From Lepidostoma basale (taxonomy: Eukaryota; Arthropoda; Insecta; Trichoptera; Lepidostomatidae), in assembly GCA_022606425.2 (NCBI GenBank), contig JAHDVF020000440.1, positions 310,001-374,000 of the forward strand: a stretch of 64,000 bases of DNA. Reading direction: 5' to 3'. Below are positions 35,247 to 47,200 of the stretch, piece after piece. Made by a program: the position numbers and the translations under genes. How positions within the stretch are numbered: the stretch's first letter is position 1; each line of letters starts with the position of its first letter. Below the pieces are notes generated by a model, which was not told the DNA's origin, ran no database searches, and worked only from the letters and a program-made list of their open reading frames with translations.

Positions 35247-38200
35247 TTATTCGTCAGGTGGTGACATCTGTTGTCCGGACTGACTAGAATCAGCGGTAAG
35301 TGAAGTATTGTAGCCTAAATCGTGATACCGCACTGGGTAGGTCAGCTGGTTGCCTTTATCCCAAGAATAAAGCTCCTGCAATTGAATTTGGAACATATTT
35401 GGTAACTAGATACGTAAAAATCAATAAAAATATCATGATTTCCATTAATAAAAGGCTTTTTAGTTTATATGTAATTGCAAAGATGGCAGTATTGTATCCT
35501 GCTATTTTGTTGTATCTATCTTTATTATTGAAGTGAACCATGGAACTGGGAAAACAATGATGAAAGTATAATTAATGCGTCGGAAATCAAATCAAATCAG
35601 TTTATTTCATCAATAGACATTACAAAATTAAGGTTTAAAGCATCTATTAAGAACTGGTAAAATAATTTATTGTGTATAAATGTTAGTATAATACCAGAAA
35701 CACATGAGAAATGATTCGACAATAGGAAGACAAGATACTCTTCAAAATCAAGAGTATTTGCCTTCTGAACGTACTTTCACTAATATGAAAGGTGTCGATC
35801 TCTGAGGAGACCGTGTTCAGCTGATTAATTACTCTTCCCTCCGGTGTTACCAGAGGCCGGTTGTTTCTGGCGGCCGGTAGGTAAAACAATCCAACAGAAA
35901 AACATGTCACGATCAATCAATCAAATATTAAATTTGTAGATATAAAATAATAAAACATTTAATCACGATATGGTTTTTATAATTCATGTTAACTAGTTTC
36001 CCTAGGATCCAAGCTTCATCAGTGCAGTATAATAAACTGTTTCAGCAGTATAATAAAGTGTTTTATTATTTTAACTCTATAAGTTTAAAATGTCTAACCA
36101 CAAAGTGAGTGCTTCATATGAAAATTTAAATTTAAATATTAATTGTCGGCCACTTGAGGAGTCGGAGAAATTGACATGCATGCACGACACAATATATGAA
36201 TGTTGATGAATGGAGAGTATGTGTGTGTGGAAAGAATGGTGTGGTGGTCCATTATTTCTGCCTATCTCTTCGACGAGATGTTGTGATGGTTAGTTAGTTA
36301 GTTAGAAGTGTTTGTTTATAGGTTCGTTATATTCACCTTGTTCCTGTGATTGTACGAGAGGACCGTTGTCTTCTTGAAAGGGTTGGTGAAGGGCAAAGCC
36401 ACCTCGACCAGTTTATTTGTGTAGAGATCAAGAGCGAGCCGCACCCGGGTTGTTCTTTCAGTTGCCGAGTCCACGGCATACAGAACTCCGCACACCACAA
36501 ACATTTCACCCACCTGAAATATTATTTTTTTAATGTTTATACACTCATTTTTTAATTTTCATCTAATTGTGATATCAATGAAAAAATTGAATTCTTTTCA
36601 CCAATGAAAATAAAAAAAATTGTGTGTAATCTTTTAAAAATGTATCTTTAGTTAAAATTCAGTAATGTTTGTGTCTTCGGACTGAAGACACGTGAACTTC
36701 TACCATGAAATTTTTAATGTGTGGCTGATTACATTTGAAGTCCAAAAAAATGGTTTGTAAGTGATACAGTAGTGATAAGTAATAAAACAATATTAAAGTT
36801 AGATGCCTCGGTTAGATGTGCACACCAAGTTCATAACACTGGCAGTTCAACTGTCTTGTACCTTAATGTAAAAAATCGTCTGGCAAAACAAGCCATTTTT
36901 CTTCTTCTTTTTGTCCTATCACACCTCCGTGGTGCATAGGGCCTCAATGAACCTTTTCCAGACTCTATCGCATGCCTGATGCCTAACATCATCCCGAGTG
37001 AGGCCTGCTTTAACCTCATCCTGCAGGGCTCTTCTCTAGGTGGCTCTAGGTCTGCCTCGTTTCCTCTTTCCCCTCATAGGGGATCAGTCTAGTGCGTCCT
37101 GAGCGATGCAGGCTGGGTTCCGTCTCAGAGTGTGACCGATCCACTGCCATTTGCGTCTAGCGACTTGTTCTCTAACTTGCTTTTTGTCCAGAAAGGACAA
37201 AGAACTATATTGTTTTATGAAAATAAAGATACACTTACCTTGTGATGGTTGACAGAAATATTCCATATATATTGGAAGTGCAGGTTTTCTAGATCAATCT
37301 GGAAAATCAAATAAAAATATATTTAATCGTAATTTTGTCACATAAGTGAAATGTTTTGCAACCGTTGCTTCAAAAACTGGACTCTAACGCCATCTGTGTT
37401 TTAGAACTTTGAATCGAGGTGATGATTTGAATGTGGAATATTAAGGGATAGAATTGTTTAATAAAGAACTCCTATGAACTTTGTCAAAATAACTTTAAAT
37501 AATTATATTTTCTTCTACGGCATTACAACCCTTAGTAGGTTTAAGCCTCCTCTAAGAAACATGTCCATTCTGTCCCTTCTCTTGCTGGTCCAGGGTCCGA
37601 TAGTCTGCCACGGCTGCCACCATTGCAGTCTCGGCATGCCAACGCTTTTTCGCCCTACTGGATTGTCAAACAGCACTCTTTTGGGGGGCTCTAGATCCCC
37701 CATGCGGTGCAAGTGCCTTAGCCAGCGCAGTTTGTTAATCTTTAATGGCGATAGATTACCTATCTATCACACGTCACGAGAATCAATATGATAGCTATAT
37801 CCTTTACATCGATTTGGCTCGCGCTGTAATGATTTAAAAAAAATAAAAAAATTGGTTCTTACCTTTGCCACCGCAGTGTTGTTAGAATTATCGATTGCGT
37901 ATATGACCCATAGTCCGTTGTCATCAGCGCTAAAGTCCATGTAGGTGTGCGCTGTGGAGTAGAGGGCACGCGAGGGGGGCTCTGCAGCGCCCGGCAGCTC
38001 CGTGGCCTGAGTGGGCCCACCGCCCCCGCCCCCTTTACCACGCCCACCTATGTCCATTCGGGCTAGCTTGCGCCCCCCGGCGTGGTAGTAAAATGAACCA
38101 TTGTGTACAATATGCCCATTTCCCTAATGAATTAACATACTTTTGAAATAATAATCTATTTCTTCGTGGTTTGGCGTGTACATTTTAGGAAAGTCATGTT

Positions 38201-41200
38201 AAGTAATAATGAAGTAACACCACCAAATAGATGGATTGACAGGTGGAAGTCGACCTCGCAGGAGGCCATTTCCTCTTAAGAAACAGGCCACAAGGCCTAC
38301 ACTAAGAAGAAAAAGAAGAAGAAGAAGAAGAAGAAGAAAAATAAGAAAAATAAGAAGAAGAAGAGGGGAGAGAGAGAGGGAGAGAGAGAGATAAGGAGAG
38401 AGAGCTCAAGCTCCAAATATACAATGTAGCATTAAAAACGTTACAGCTGTATGGATGTGAGACTTGGAAGTCTATATTTTCTCTCTTAGTTATTGGGAAA
38501 CTCCAGGTGTTTATAAATAGGTGACTTCGGTTAAGTGTCAAATGCCGTTCTCTGGATCATGACAGGCGAAAGCTAATTAGAGAATAAGTCACTAGATGCA
38601 AATGGCTGTGGATTGGTCATAACCGGAGACGGAACCCAGCGTGCATCGCTCAGGGCGTACTAGACTGGTCCCTTATGGGGGGAAAGAGGAAGCGAGGCAG
38701 ACCTAGAGCCACCTGAAGAAGAGTCCTGCAGGACGAGGTCAAAGCAGCAGGCCTCACTTGGGATGATGTTAGGTATCAGGCATGCGGTGAAGAAGGTTCC
38801 TTGTACCACGGAGGTGTGAAGGGACAAGAAGAAGGAGAAGAAGATAGTTTTTACATACCACATAATTATAATCCAATTTGTATGATTTATCAGGCTGATC
38901 TTTTCTGTAGGATGTCTTGTTGAAGAATTCGAACAAGTGATTCACATCAGACTCACGCGTTACCCAAATTTTTTCACCCTGTAATAAAAACAATACCTTT
39001 TTAATAATTGAATTATTTAAGAATATCGCAAAAAATGCAAAGATTAATAAGATATGAAAAGATTAGGAAAGTATCGCTACGTTGGTTCGGACATATAAAG
39101 CTCATGGATGGAGAAAGAATGGTTCAGAAAGTATATGTTAATGATATAAATGGAGTACGGAGTCGAGGCAGACCGAGGAAAACATGGCATGACCAAATTA
39201 ATCAAATTTTAAAGGTTGGTCATGTAAGAAGTCGGAAGAATCGATGTGCGTGTATGACTCGCTGTTTTAATGTGGAAGAAGCTAGAGGGGTGTGCCAGGA
39301 TGCTCTCTGCCTATCGCCGATTAACACTGTCGATTTGAATAAGTGTAATGCATAAATGAATATTTATGAGGTCGATTTCGACTTGCGACGGGTCCACAGG
39401 ATAAACATTAATTTGGGGGTCCATGAGATGTAAATGAAGGTCCACAAGATTGGATAATAAAATCTTTCTTATTATAGTCAGAAATTCCCAAATCATATGT
39501 ATATTTCATAAAATGGTCTATTAAAACAATGATTTTCGTTATTTATTTTATGTAAAAATGTAAGATTTGCTCTCAGTGCCTTGAGACAAGATCGCGCGAG
39601 GAACATCAGAATAAGAGAGACATGTGAGGTTGAGTAAATTATAAGAAACAGGGACTGGTACGGTCATGTTCAAAGAATGGACACCACCAGGCTCCCCTAT
39701 ATTGCATTGCAAAATCAACCTCATAGGACTCGTCCTCTTGGAAGACCTCTTAAAAGATAGAAGAACAGCTGGGAGTCTACCTCACAGGAGGGGCGACACT
39801 ATGGAGAACAGACCACATAGGTCTACAACAACAAGAAGAAGAAGTAACTATAAAACTTAACATCATTATAAAGATATATTTTAAACCCCATCAAAGTGAG
39901 TAGCTTATAGATTCAAAAACATATTTATAGTTATAAATGAATTTGTAGAAAAAACAATATAAGAAAGGCAAGGAGTCTACATAAAATAGAAGGGGTCTAC
40001 GGGACAAAACAGTTTGGGAATTTATGATGTATTATTATTACATAATAAACTTATTTCGAACAGCTTTTTATTCTCCCCATAGACATACCTCAATTGTTTC
40101 GGCTGAGGTTTTCCATGTTTTCCTCAGCTGTAAGTCAAATATTGGAACATATATAGATAGCCCATGGACCACAGAGCTTGACTGAGTCAGCTTTGTAGAC
40201 TTTTTTTCTAAACTAAGGTAAGTAAATACAGAAATCAATTTAATAATAGTTAGTAATATCCTTGAGCTAAACAAGCAACATCAAGGATAATTATAAAGAA
40301 ATAAATAAAATGTTTGCAGCACGAGCTTGATGTAGCTTATACGGTAAAAAACACTACGCCAAGATAGCAAGGCGCCACGGAGAAACTATTGTTCGTTTAT
40401 TCACAATACTGCCCGTGGAACCAATTAATTTTATGTAAATATTAGGTCCTTACATATGAAATCGGCGTTTTGCCGTACTGGTAACTTTGATCTCAAATAT
40501 CTTCTCTTTGGTTAGGAATTCCAAATTCAAATTTATACAGCTATTTACTCAAGTATTTGTGTTTCGAAAATTATAATTCATTTGTTTTTTCCTCAATTGT
40601 TTTTTTTCTTTGCGTCACTCAGTTTACAAAATGGAAAACTTGAAATATCGCGTTATTTACGAGTACGAGTTCCACCGTCGCACCAGTGCTGCAGAAACGG
40701 CTCGAAGGATGTGTATGGCGACGGTGCCTCAAAAGAAAACACAGTGCGTTTTTAGTTCCAACGTTTTCGTTCTGGAAATTTCGACCTGCAGAACAAGCCC
40801 CGTGGACGGCCGGAGACCAAAGTTGATAATGAAGAATTTAAGGCTATTGTGGAAACGGATCCATCGCAAACCACGTCCGAGTTAGCTGCAGGCTGCGGTA
40901 TTAGTGATAAAACTGTTTTAATCCACTTGAAGCAAATTGGGAAGGTGAAAAAGCTTGAAAGGTGGGTAACTCACGAATTGAGTGAAGCAAATCAACAAAC
41001 GCGCGTTGACTGCTGCGTTGCATTACTCAACCGGCACAATAATGAAGGGATTTTGAATCGAATCATTACCTGTGATGAAAAGTGGATTCTGTATGATAAT
41101 CGGAAGCGCTCATCGCAATGGCTGAACCCTGCCGAACCAGCCAAACCATGCCCCAAGCGAAAATTGACTCCAAAAAAGTTACTTGTGAGCGTTTGGTGGA

Positions 41201-44200
41201 CTAGTGCTGGTGTCGTTCACTACAGCTTTCTTAAATCTGGCCAGACGATTACGGCAGATGTCTATTGTCAGCAACTGCAAACCATGATGGAAAAGCTAGC
41301 TGCTAAACAACCGAGGCTGGTTAATCGCTCTAGGCCACTGCTGCTTCATGATAACGCTAGACCACACACTGCACAACAGACGGCTACCAAATTAGAAGAG
41401 CTTCAATTGGAATGTCTAAGACATCCACCGTACTCTCCGGACCTTGCCCCAACAGATTACTATTTTTTTCGAAATTTGGATAACTTCTTGCAAGAGAAAA
41501 AATTCAACTCCGATGGGGCGGTCCAAACCGACTTCAAAAATTTTATTGATTCCCGTCCGAATGCTTTTTTTTTAGTAAAGGGATCGATGAACTACCTATG
41601 AGATGGCAAAAGTGCATAGATAGCAATGGTACATACTTTGATTAAATTAATATATTATATAATAAAAAAAAAAAACTTTATGTTCCTCCCATACAAAACG
41701 CCAATTTCATATGTAAGGACCTAATATAAGGCATTAAAAATGATATGAAAAATCAGGAGTGCCACAAGGGTAACGTTTGGGTCCCATTTACAGTGAATTA
41801 AATTAAATATGATTTAAAATTGTTTAATGCTAGAACTATGATCAACGCATAATTAATTTCTATGAAGTATTAGCAATAAATATGCTGGGATACATTTATT
41901 TTGAACTAAGGAAGAAAGGGTACACACACATTTTTAAAAACTGATCGGGGCTCTATTGAGAACATGTACATTCTATAGCCATTCTGCCACGTAGATTTTA
42001 TCTGCTTCGGTGATGCCTATAAGGAGAGCAATGAGGACGTTGAATTCCAATTCTATCACTACAAACAATAGTGCCGCTGTTGTTGTCGTGTTAAGAGTTG
42101 TTGCTGGAGGTTAACACATATTTTGTTACATTGATTTTAAATTGTCTTAATATTGTATTGGTTTTAAAAGGTATTCTTACCGAATGATCGCTGGTCGCTG
42201 CGTCTCTCATCCAAGACCCGAAAGTTTGATCGGAATAACGATGATACACAGGCTTGCCAATTGCATACAGCTGGCAGTCTGTTAGATAAAAGATGGAATA
42301 ATTGTACGATTAAAAGTTAGAACAAGCATTAAATGACGGTGAATACAATGACAAAAACGACGATCAAAATTTATAAATAAAACAAATATATTATTGGATG
42401 TCGATAAACAGAAAGGTGGCTTTTTACGTTGTCGAAATCGCGAAAACATTAAAGTCAGTATATATGAAACAAGTCTCCATGGAAAACTTCATCAACATAC
42501 ACAAAACATCGTATATAAAGAGATTTAAGAAAATTAATTAAGTCTTTAAACATGAATAAACATGATAATAAAAACTATTGTTCATTTATGCACAATAATA
42601 ATTGTTTTTAAATAATAATAAAATAATTATATTTAAATATGAGGCATTAAAAATTATATGAAAAATCAGGAGTGCCACAAGGGTAAGGTTCGGGTCACAT
42701 TACAAAAAAAAAATAGCGAATTGAATTAAATATGATCGGAATAAAGCCGTGGAAGACCAAGGAAACTATGGCATGACGAAATTAATCAAATACTGAAAGG
42801 CGGCCACATTCAAAGTCGGAAAAATCGACGAGCGTGCATGTTACGATGTATGAATGTGGAGAAAGCTAGAGAGGTAAGTCATGATACAACGGTATGGTGG
42901 TGCATCCTCTCTACCTTCCCCTCCGGTGAAACGGCGTTGTTAGTTAAACATGAATGAACCCACAAACTTTAAGCTGTTCTTGCTCCATTCGATATTTCAA
43001 AAATGTCGAATTTGGTTTAAATCCGTGAACATTTCACGCGTAGCAACTAGTTGTTAATAAGTGTGAAAGAGTATCTCGTAAGCGCTATACTTAAACCTTT
43101 TAAATGTTGAAATCTCACCCGTGACTCTGGGGGGCAGACCCATGTAGACCTTGCCAGCGAGCGGCTCCACGCGCAAGTGGTCGAGCAAGTCGGCCAGAGA
43201 CAGTGCGGGGTCGGAGCAGCGCGGGCATGTAGGGCATTGCGCGGCCGGGGGGCACAGTTCCTCCAGCGTGGCAGAGGGCGGCGCGCGCTGTCCGTATTCG
43301 GCGCCCCCTTCACCAACCACGCTCGTGTCCAACGGGGGCGGAGTTCCCAACAGAGGATCTTGTTCTAAGGATAAAAAATAAATATATTTGACTCTATCTT
43401 AGGGATTATATTTGGCTGGCATCCCGTTGCGCTTGAAGTCTTAAATCTTATTCCAGGAAAGACTAGGGACAGGCCTAGGAAGTGTACTAGCGAGGCTGAC
43501 AAAAAGGCGTTGCTGCATCCTATAACAGCCTCGGGTATGTGATGGGACCTTCTATGTCTATGCCTCTATGTTAGGGAATAAGGATATTACTCGTGGTTCT
43601 TTCCAACTGATTTCTTGCTAGGGATGCTAGGCTACCAGTCACTTGGGAGAAGACAAGACATTCACTTGGGTGTTCACTTCTTTCGACTCATAGGGGGTTG
43701 TATACACAACTCAGAAATCTTGAGTGATGTAGGTCAGTTCGTCCCTTATGACACCTTTGTCTAAATAAATTTGTATAAATACCCTTCCCACCAACTACCT
43801 CAGTCCAGCAAACGGGTATCAGTACCTTTCCGTAGACAACGTGTTATAACGAATTCAAACACAAAGTTTTTTTTGCGCCACTCTTAAAGTTATTGGTGGA
43901 AATGATGGTTGATCTATCTGACTTACCAAATACGGTGAAGACTCCTTTAGTAAGTCCGAGCTCGTTCTTGGCGATGCAGTTATATTGACCTACGTCGGAG
44001 GCGTGTACGCGGGATAGCCGCAGCTTCATGACCGAGTGGAAGGCTGCACCGCTTGGGATAACCTCAGACCTGAAGCGGTCTGCCGGCTCCAAGAGGCGTC
44101 CGTCGGCCCGCTCCCAATAGCGAAGTGGCTCTGGGAAGGCCTCCACCTAAATACAATTAAAAGTTAAAATCCAATTTGCGATCTTCAGTTTGGTCTCACT

Positions 44201-47200
44201 TTTTAAATCAAATCAGTTTATTTCATCAAAAGATATTACATTCACATTTGATGTTTAATAATCGAGAATAGGTAAAATACCAGAAACGCAAGAGAGATGG
44301 CTCGACTTGAGTAAGACAAGATACTTTCTAAAGTCATGAGTTTTTGTTTTCTGAACGGATTTTCAATAATCTGAAAGACGTCGATCTCCGAGGAGATCAT
44401 ATTCAGCAGACTGATTGCTCTTCTCATCGGTGTCACTAGAGGCAGGTTGATTCTGGTGGCTGATAATTAAAATAATATATGCTGGGACTGTCGGAGACAT
44501 CTATTAAAACAATAAAACCTACACCTTCCAGTATGCTAGAGGTTTTGAAATATCTCCCTGATTAATCTAAAGCAATGAGTTATAAAAAACCCAGCTCTTC
44601 GAAATTGTAGAAAGTTGGTCCCCAACATTCCCAAACAGAAATACTAGTAGACTTCTAGGTTTAAGTTTTCAACAATCTCAGGTGGTAGTACCCTTCTATT
44701 ACAGTACATTACAATAAGTCTATAGCAGTCTTCAGAGGGAATAATCTACAGGGCAGGCTCCTTCTTCAGTATCGTGAAGTACCATGAAGATAAAACCTTC
44801 AACGATCTTTGAAATATCTGTAAAAGAGGATATCACTAGACATTCACATACACCAGATCCTTAAACACAGACACACCAAACCGGACGCAAAATCTTCTCT
44901 ACGCAGTCTGTAAGCTTGTTGATTTTGAGATTTTTTTTAAAGGAACATAGAAGTTCCCGCCACATATTCGAGGCTGTTATAGGACGTAGCGGCGCCCCTT
45001 TGTCAGCCTCGCTCGTACATTCCATATATGCTCATACATCCGGGACTTAGATTTAAAGACGGCAACAACAAGGGGGTGCCAGACCACATTTAATTTACCC
45101 TATCTTACTTCTATGCTTCGCTGTACTTTATTGAATAAATAAGTAAAATATATAAGACATGATCATTTCAGAAACATTATATAAAAATTAAAAGAAAAAT
45201 ACACTACAGGTATATACAGCGGGAAGCACAGGAGAGGTAGATGAGACAAATGCGGGATGGGAAAAATTGTGGAGTACAGAGTACAGATTTTGAGTTTTTG
45301 TGTATAAATACTAGTATCATAATAGTCAATTACTTACTTCACACACTAGCTCTATGGATCCACCATTCCTTGCTGCGATCATCTGGTTTCTGATGCGGAT
45401 CATAGGAGGAACTAAAAAAATATTACTCGAATGAAAAAACAATCGAATAAGCTGAATAATAACAAAAGCACTCGGTGATATCATAGCAAGGTAACTCTTA
45501 TTCCCGACATTGTGTATAACATGTGAACTATTTATAGTAATAAAAATAATAATAATAAAACAGTGTCAAATGCCGTTCTCTGGACCATGGCAGGCGAAAA
45601 GCCAATCAAAGAACAAGTCGCTAGACGCAAATGGCAGTGGATCGGTCACACTCTGAGACGGAACCCAGCCTGCATCGCTCAGGGCGCACTAGACTGGTCC
45701 CCTATGGGGGGAAAGAGGAAGCGAGGCAGACCTAGAGCCACCTGGAGAAGAACCCTGCAGGACGAGGTTAAAGCAGCAGGCCTCACTTGGGATGATGTTA
45801 GACATCAGGCATACAATAGAGTCGGGTAGAGAAGGTTCCTTGAGGTCCTATGCACCACGGAGGTGTGACAGGACAAAAATAAGTAGAAGAATATACACTG
45901 AAAAAAAAAACGAAATAATACAATAACACACAAGTAACGAGTCTTTTGAGTCCTAACTTTATTCTATAATTTTTTATCCCAATTTTCCTTTATTTCTCCT
46001 GAGAAGAAGAACATATGGAAACTGGGGAAAGAACACGCTTATCATAATCGTCAGCCATTAGTGGTCCAGTGTTTTATATAGGCCTTCCTTCCCGATTTCC
46101 ACAACACTATATTCCTCGCTACTCTTCAGGGTGCGTCTGTTCCAATCCCAACGAAGCTATTTTGCATGCTACATCGGCAACTTCGGTAGTTTCTACATTA
46201 AATTAATAAAAGAATACGAATTAGATTAACAAAGCAGCTGCAATCTTTGAGGCTCTAAAATTTACAATATGGAAAAACAAAGATATGGCCATTAAGAGTA
46301 AGATGAGAATCTATAAAGCATGCGTAAGACCAATAATAACATATGGCGTCGAAGCAAGGGCAGACACAGTAAGGACCAAACAAGTTTTGAGGACTTCCGA
46401 AATGAAGACACTGAGGACGATAGCAGGAAAGACACTGAGGGATCGCGTGAGGAACACCAGAATAAGAGAGATATGTGAGGTTGAGGATATTATAAGATGA
46501 AGCAGACAGCGAAAAAGGGACTGGTACGGTAAGGTCCAAAGAATGGACACCACCAGACTCCCCTATATTGCATTGCATAATCAACCTCATGGAACTCGTC
46601 CTCGTGGAAAACCTCATAAAATATGTAAGGACAGCTGAGAATCTACCTCACAGGAGGAGCAACACTCTGGATTTGAAGTATCTAAAAATATGAACAATGA
46701 AAGTATAGTTGTTTTCTCACAGTGCACCTCGAGGATGTACTCCTTGGTGGCTTGCGGCGGGACTCCGTTGTGTGCTGTGCAGGTGTAGCGGCCCGAGTCA
46801 TGGCGGGATACCCGCGGCACCTCCAGGGCGGAGGCGGCCAGGCTGCTCACGCGCCACACGCCCTGACGCAAGGCGTCCCCCACGCGCGCCCATTGCACTT
46901 CTGGCGTCGGGGTGCCCTTCGCGCCGCACGCGAGGCGCAGTGGCTCGCCCTCGTGCACCACGACCGCCTCGCCTCCCACTACGTACACAAAAATACGTAT
47001 ATTGTAATACTTATTGCTATTTATATATTTGCAAGTGTGAGACATACAAATTATTAGTTTTTTTTATTTATTTTATTTTATTTTTTATTTATTTAATTTA
47101 TTAAAAAAAAAAAACAATTGGGTTATATGGTTACATTTTTAGATCTTACTATTAATTATGTATTGTTTCAGATATTTTTTATATTGAGTTATAGTGAGAT

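Larger units (their letters stand above)
35247..42278 (-). other. Colmedin-like exons 11-16: olfactomedin domain and C-terminus
   Basis: Exons 42181-42278, 38859-38978, 37863-38123, 37239-37298, 36337-36513, 35247-35375. Hallmarks in order: [62 protein letters not shown] (calcium-site region), the single conserved C-terminal-half Cys in [20 protein letters not shown] and [17 protein letters not shown]. The final exon is short (42 codons plus TAA) and was located 1 kb beyond the previous one. A glycine-rich insert ([13 protein letters not shown]) interrupts exon 13. A 20-residue tail follows the domain. Confidence 0.9.
43927..46978 (-). other. Colmedin-like exons 7-9: two immunoglobulin domains
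   Basis: Exon 7 (46721-46978) encodes Ig1: [21 protein letters not shown] and [11 protein letters not shown] supply the Cys, Trp, DxGxYxC core. Exons 8 (45338-45411) and 9 (43927-44146) encode Ig2, split just after the first Cys: GSIELVCE | [13 protein letters not shown] .. [11 protein letters not shown]. Both look like I-set domains. The intron inside Ig2 holds LINE E sequence. Confidence 0.9.

Noticed and set aside
43151..43381. Plus-strand open frames over exon 10
   Set aside because: Shadow of the GC-rich minus-strand exon, no motif.
46709..47104. Plus-strand open frame over the Ig1 exon
   Set aside because: Antisense shadow of GC-rich exon 7; the minus-strand frame has the Ig hallmarks.
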